Assembly: GCA_021464245.1 (NCBI GenBank)
Contig: JADCRB010000025.1
Span: 5,025,903 to 5,089,902 of the forward strand
Direction: 5' to 3'
Source of the DNA: Carallia brachiata
Lineage: Eukaryota > Streptophyta > Magnoliopsida > Malpighiales > Rhizophoraceae
DNA length: 64,000 bases
Shown: one piece after another, positions 62,654 through 64,000 of the stretch
Layout of the letters: every line of letters starts with the position of its first letter
How positions within the stretch are numbered: the first letter of the stretch is position 1
Notes under the pieces: generated by a model
Told to the model about the DNA's origin: nothing
The model's input: the letters and a program-made list of their open reading frames with translations, nothing else
Databases searched by the model: none
Position numbers and translations under genes: made by a program

Positions 62654-64000
62654 TCAAGCAGTGGAAATGGAGGTAGCACCAGTAGAGCTTGCATGTTCTT
62701 TGGAGTCGCCAAAAATACGCTGACGAAAGTCAGAAACCATGAGAGGAAGGCCTTTGCGGAGGGGTACGGTAGGCTCCCAGCCCAGCAGCTCTTTGGCCCT
62801 TGAAATGTCTGGCTTCCTCATGTGAGGGTCGTCCTCTGTGTTGGGCTTGAACTCTATCTTTGCATTTGGATCAATTGTCTCTTGTACCACCTGCAATTTG
62901 CAAACACATTCTTAGATCATTCACAATTATAATTCTTTTTTTTATTTTATGATTGTACTAGCTGCGACAGTGGGTTGTCGTAATACTACTAGTTCAAAAA
63001 TTTGTCCGAAAGTGATTTTCTGTTAAAAAAAAAAGAAAAGAAAAAGTTTTGCTTTGTGAGGTAAAATAAAGTAGTATAATCAATAATTACCTCAGCAAGC
63101 TGAAGCATGGTAAATTCACTGGGGTTGCCGAGATTGAACGGCCCTATGTGTTCACCTTCCATCAGCCGCATCAGACCCTCCACCTGTTAAGTGTTAATTA
63201 TTAGGGTGCGAATGGTATAGAAACTAGGTAAAAAAAAAACAAAGAAAAAGAAACTAGGTAAATCTCAAACAAGCAGGCATTTATATCATTTTTCCAATAA
63301 ATTTAGGGTAACAAAATTTTTATAGGAATGACCAAATAGGATATAACTCAATCAGTTTTAAAGTCGTTTTCAGAACTGAAAGTCACTAATTTTAATTCTT
63401 AGTTATAGTCAATTAACTAAAAAAAAGAGAGAGAGAGAACAACTTTTATATGGAAGAAAAAAATTGTCAAAACAATTCAATCCTTGAGGAAAATATTTAC
63501 CAGGTCTGAAACGTATTGGAAGCTCCTGGTTTGCTTCCCATCACCATAAACAGTCATTGGCTGCTTCCTCAATGCCTGCGTGTACGCGCGCCCGCGCACG
63601 CACAGTGCCATAAATAGAATGTTCAATTGAAGGATAGAGCAAAGCAAGAAGAGGAGGCATTATAGACATTAAAGAAAGAAGGCGATCTCACCTGGGCTAC
63701 AAAATTACTAACAACACGGCCATCATCAAGGCACATTCGTGGCCCATATGTATTAAAAATCCGAGCAATCCTGACCTGCAATTCTTTCGTTATTTTCAGC
63801 CTAAGTTGCGAAAAAAATTTATAGTTTATAATATAATAACATATAGTTATAACATAGAGAAATTAACCGTAGACCCAAAAAAAAAAAAAAGAAAAGACTA
63901 AAATAAAATGTGCAATGGAGAAAATGATTCGGAACCAATTTGGGAATTTAGGAACCTCTATGTCAGCCCCTCTGTGATAGTCCATGGCCAATGTCTCTGC
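62654..64000 (-). CDS. UXS: UDP-glucuronate decarboxylase (UDP-xylose synthase), 3' part
   Basis: UXS makes UDP-xylose from UDP-glucuronate for xylan and other cell-wall polymers. The window holds the last five exons, the first cut by the window edge: 63956-64000, 63692-63775, 63501-63575, 63091-63183 and 62654-62890. Motifs in order are [69 protein letters not shown] and [13 protein letters not shown]. This is the C-terminal half of the extended SDR fold. The catalytic YxxxK and the NAD-binding glycines lie upstream, outside the window. The Ser/Thr-rich tail [18 protein letters not shown] resembles the Golgi membrane-bound UXS forms rather than the cytosolic one. No lesion is visible. Confidence 0.95.

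Overview
This window is nuclear DNA of a flowering plant, most probably a eudicot. The evidence is AT-rich intergenic DNA, short GT-AG introns, and plant-type gene families: a FLZ zinc finger, a LEA_3 protein, a UDP-glucuronate decarboxylase, a 3-ketoacyl-CoA synthase and a peroxisomal multifunctional beta-oxidation protein. MITEs and retroelement scraps are also of plant type. I cannot name the species. There is no bacterial-style operon, CRISPR array or phage.

Layout from left to right. Positions 1-716 hold a diverged direct duplication of unknown origin, followed by about 9 kb of gene-free DNA. A two-exon FLZ gene (+) lies at 9703-10319. A three-exon LC8-type dynein light chain gene (-) lies at 13257-15797. 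From 15.8 to 25.9 kb is accessory DNA: a tandem duplication, a MITE, a broken MRS2-type Mg transporter fragment, a likely Copia solo LTR and duplicated pieces of sequence flanking the next gene. The long multi-exon MFP2 locus (+, 26007-33961) retains almost every exon, but it carries a one-base deletion in exon 8 and an in-frame TAG in exon 12. Its first exon is present twice. I call it an unprocessed pseudogene.

From 34 to 53 kb, gene density is low: an uncharacterised single-exon gene with an apparent frameshift (40751-41961), an intact two-exon LEA5/SAG21-like gene (-, 45285-47002), several MITEs, and three probable non-LTR retroelement remnants. Two of these remnants lie tail to tail. The right end is gene-dense. 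It holds a decayed 3-ketoacyl-CoA synthase (+, about 53032-54172), then three genes on the minus strand: ribosomal protein eL22, translation factor eIF2 gamma, and the 3' part of a UDP-glucuronate decarboxylase that runs off the window.

The genes do not form a pathway. eL22 and eIF2 gamma are both translation genes, and both carry telo-box motifs upstream. The MFP2 and KCS copies are lipid-metabolism genes, but both look dead. I found no convincing new biological system. The most informative points are the decay and repeated 5' duplication of MFP2, the frameshifted OCTOPUS-like gene, and several well-delimited mobile elements.
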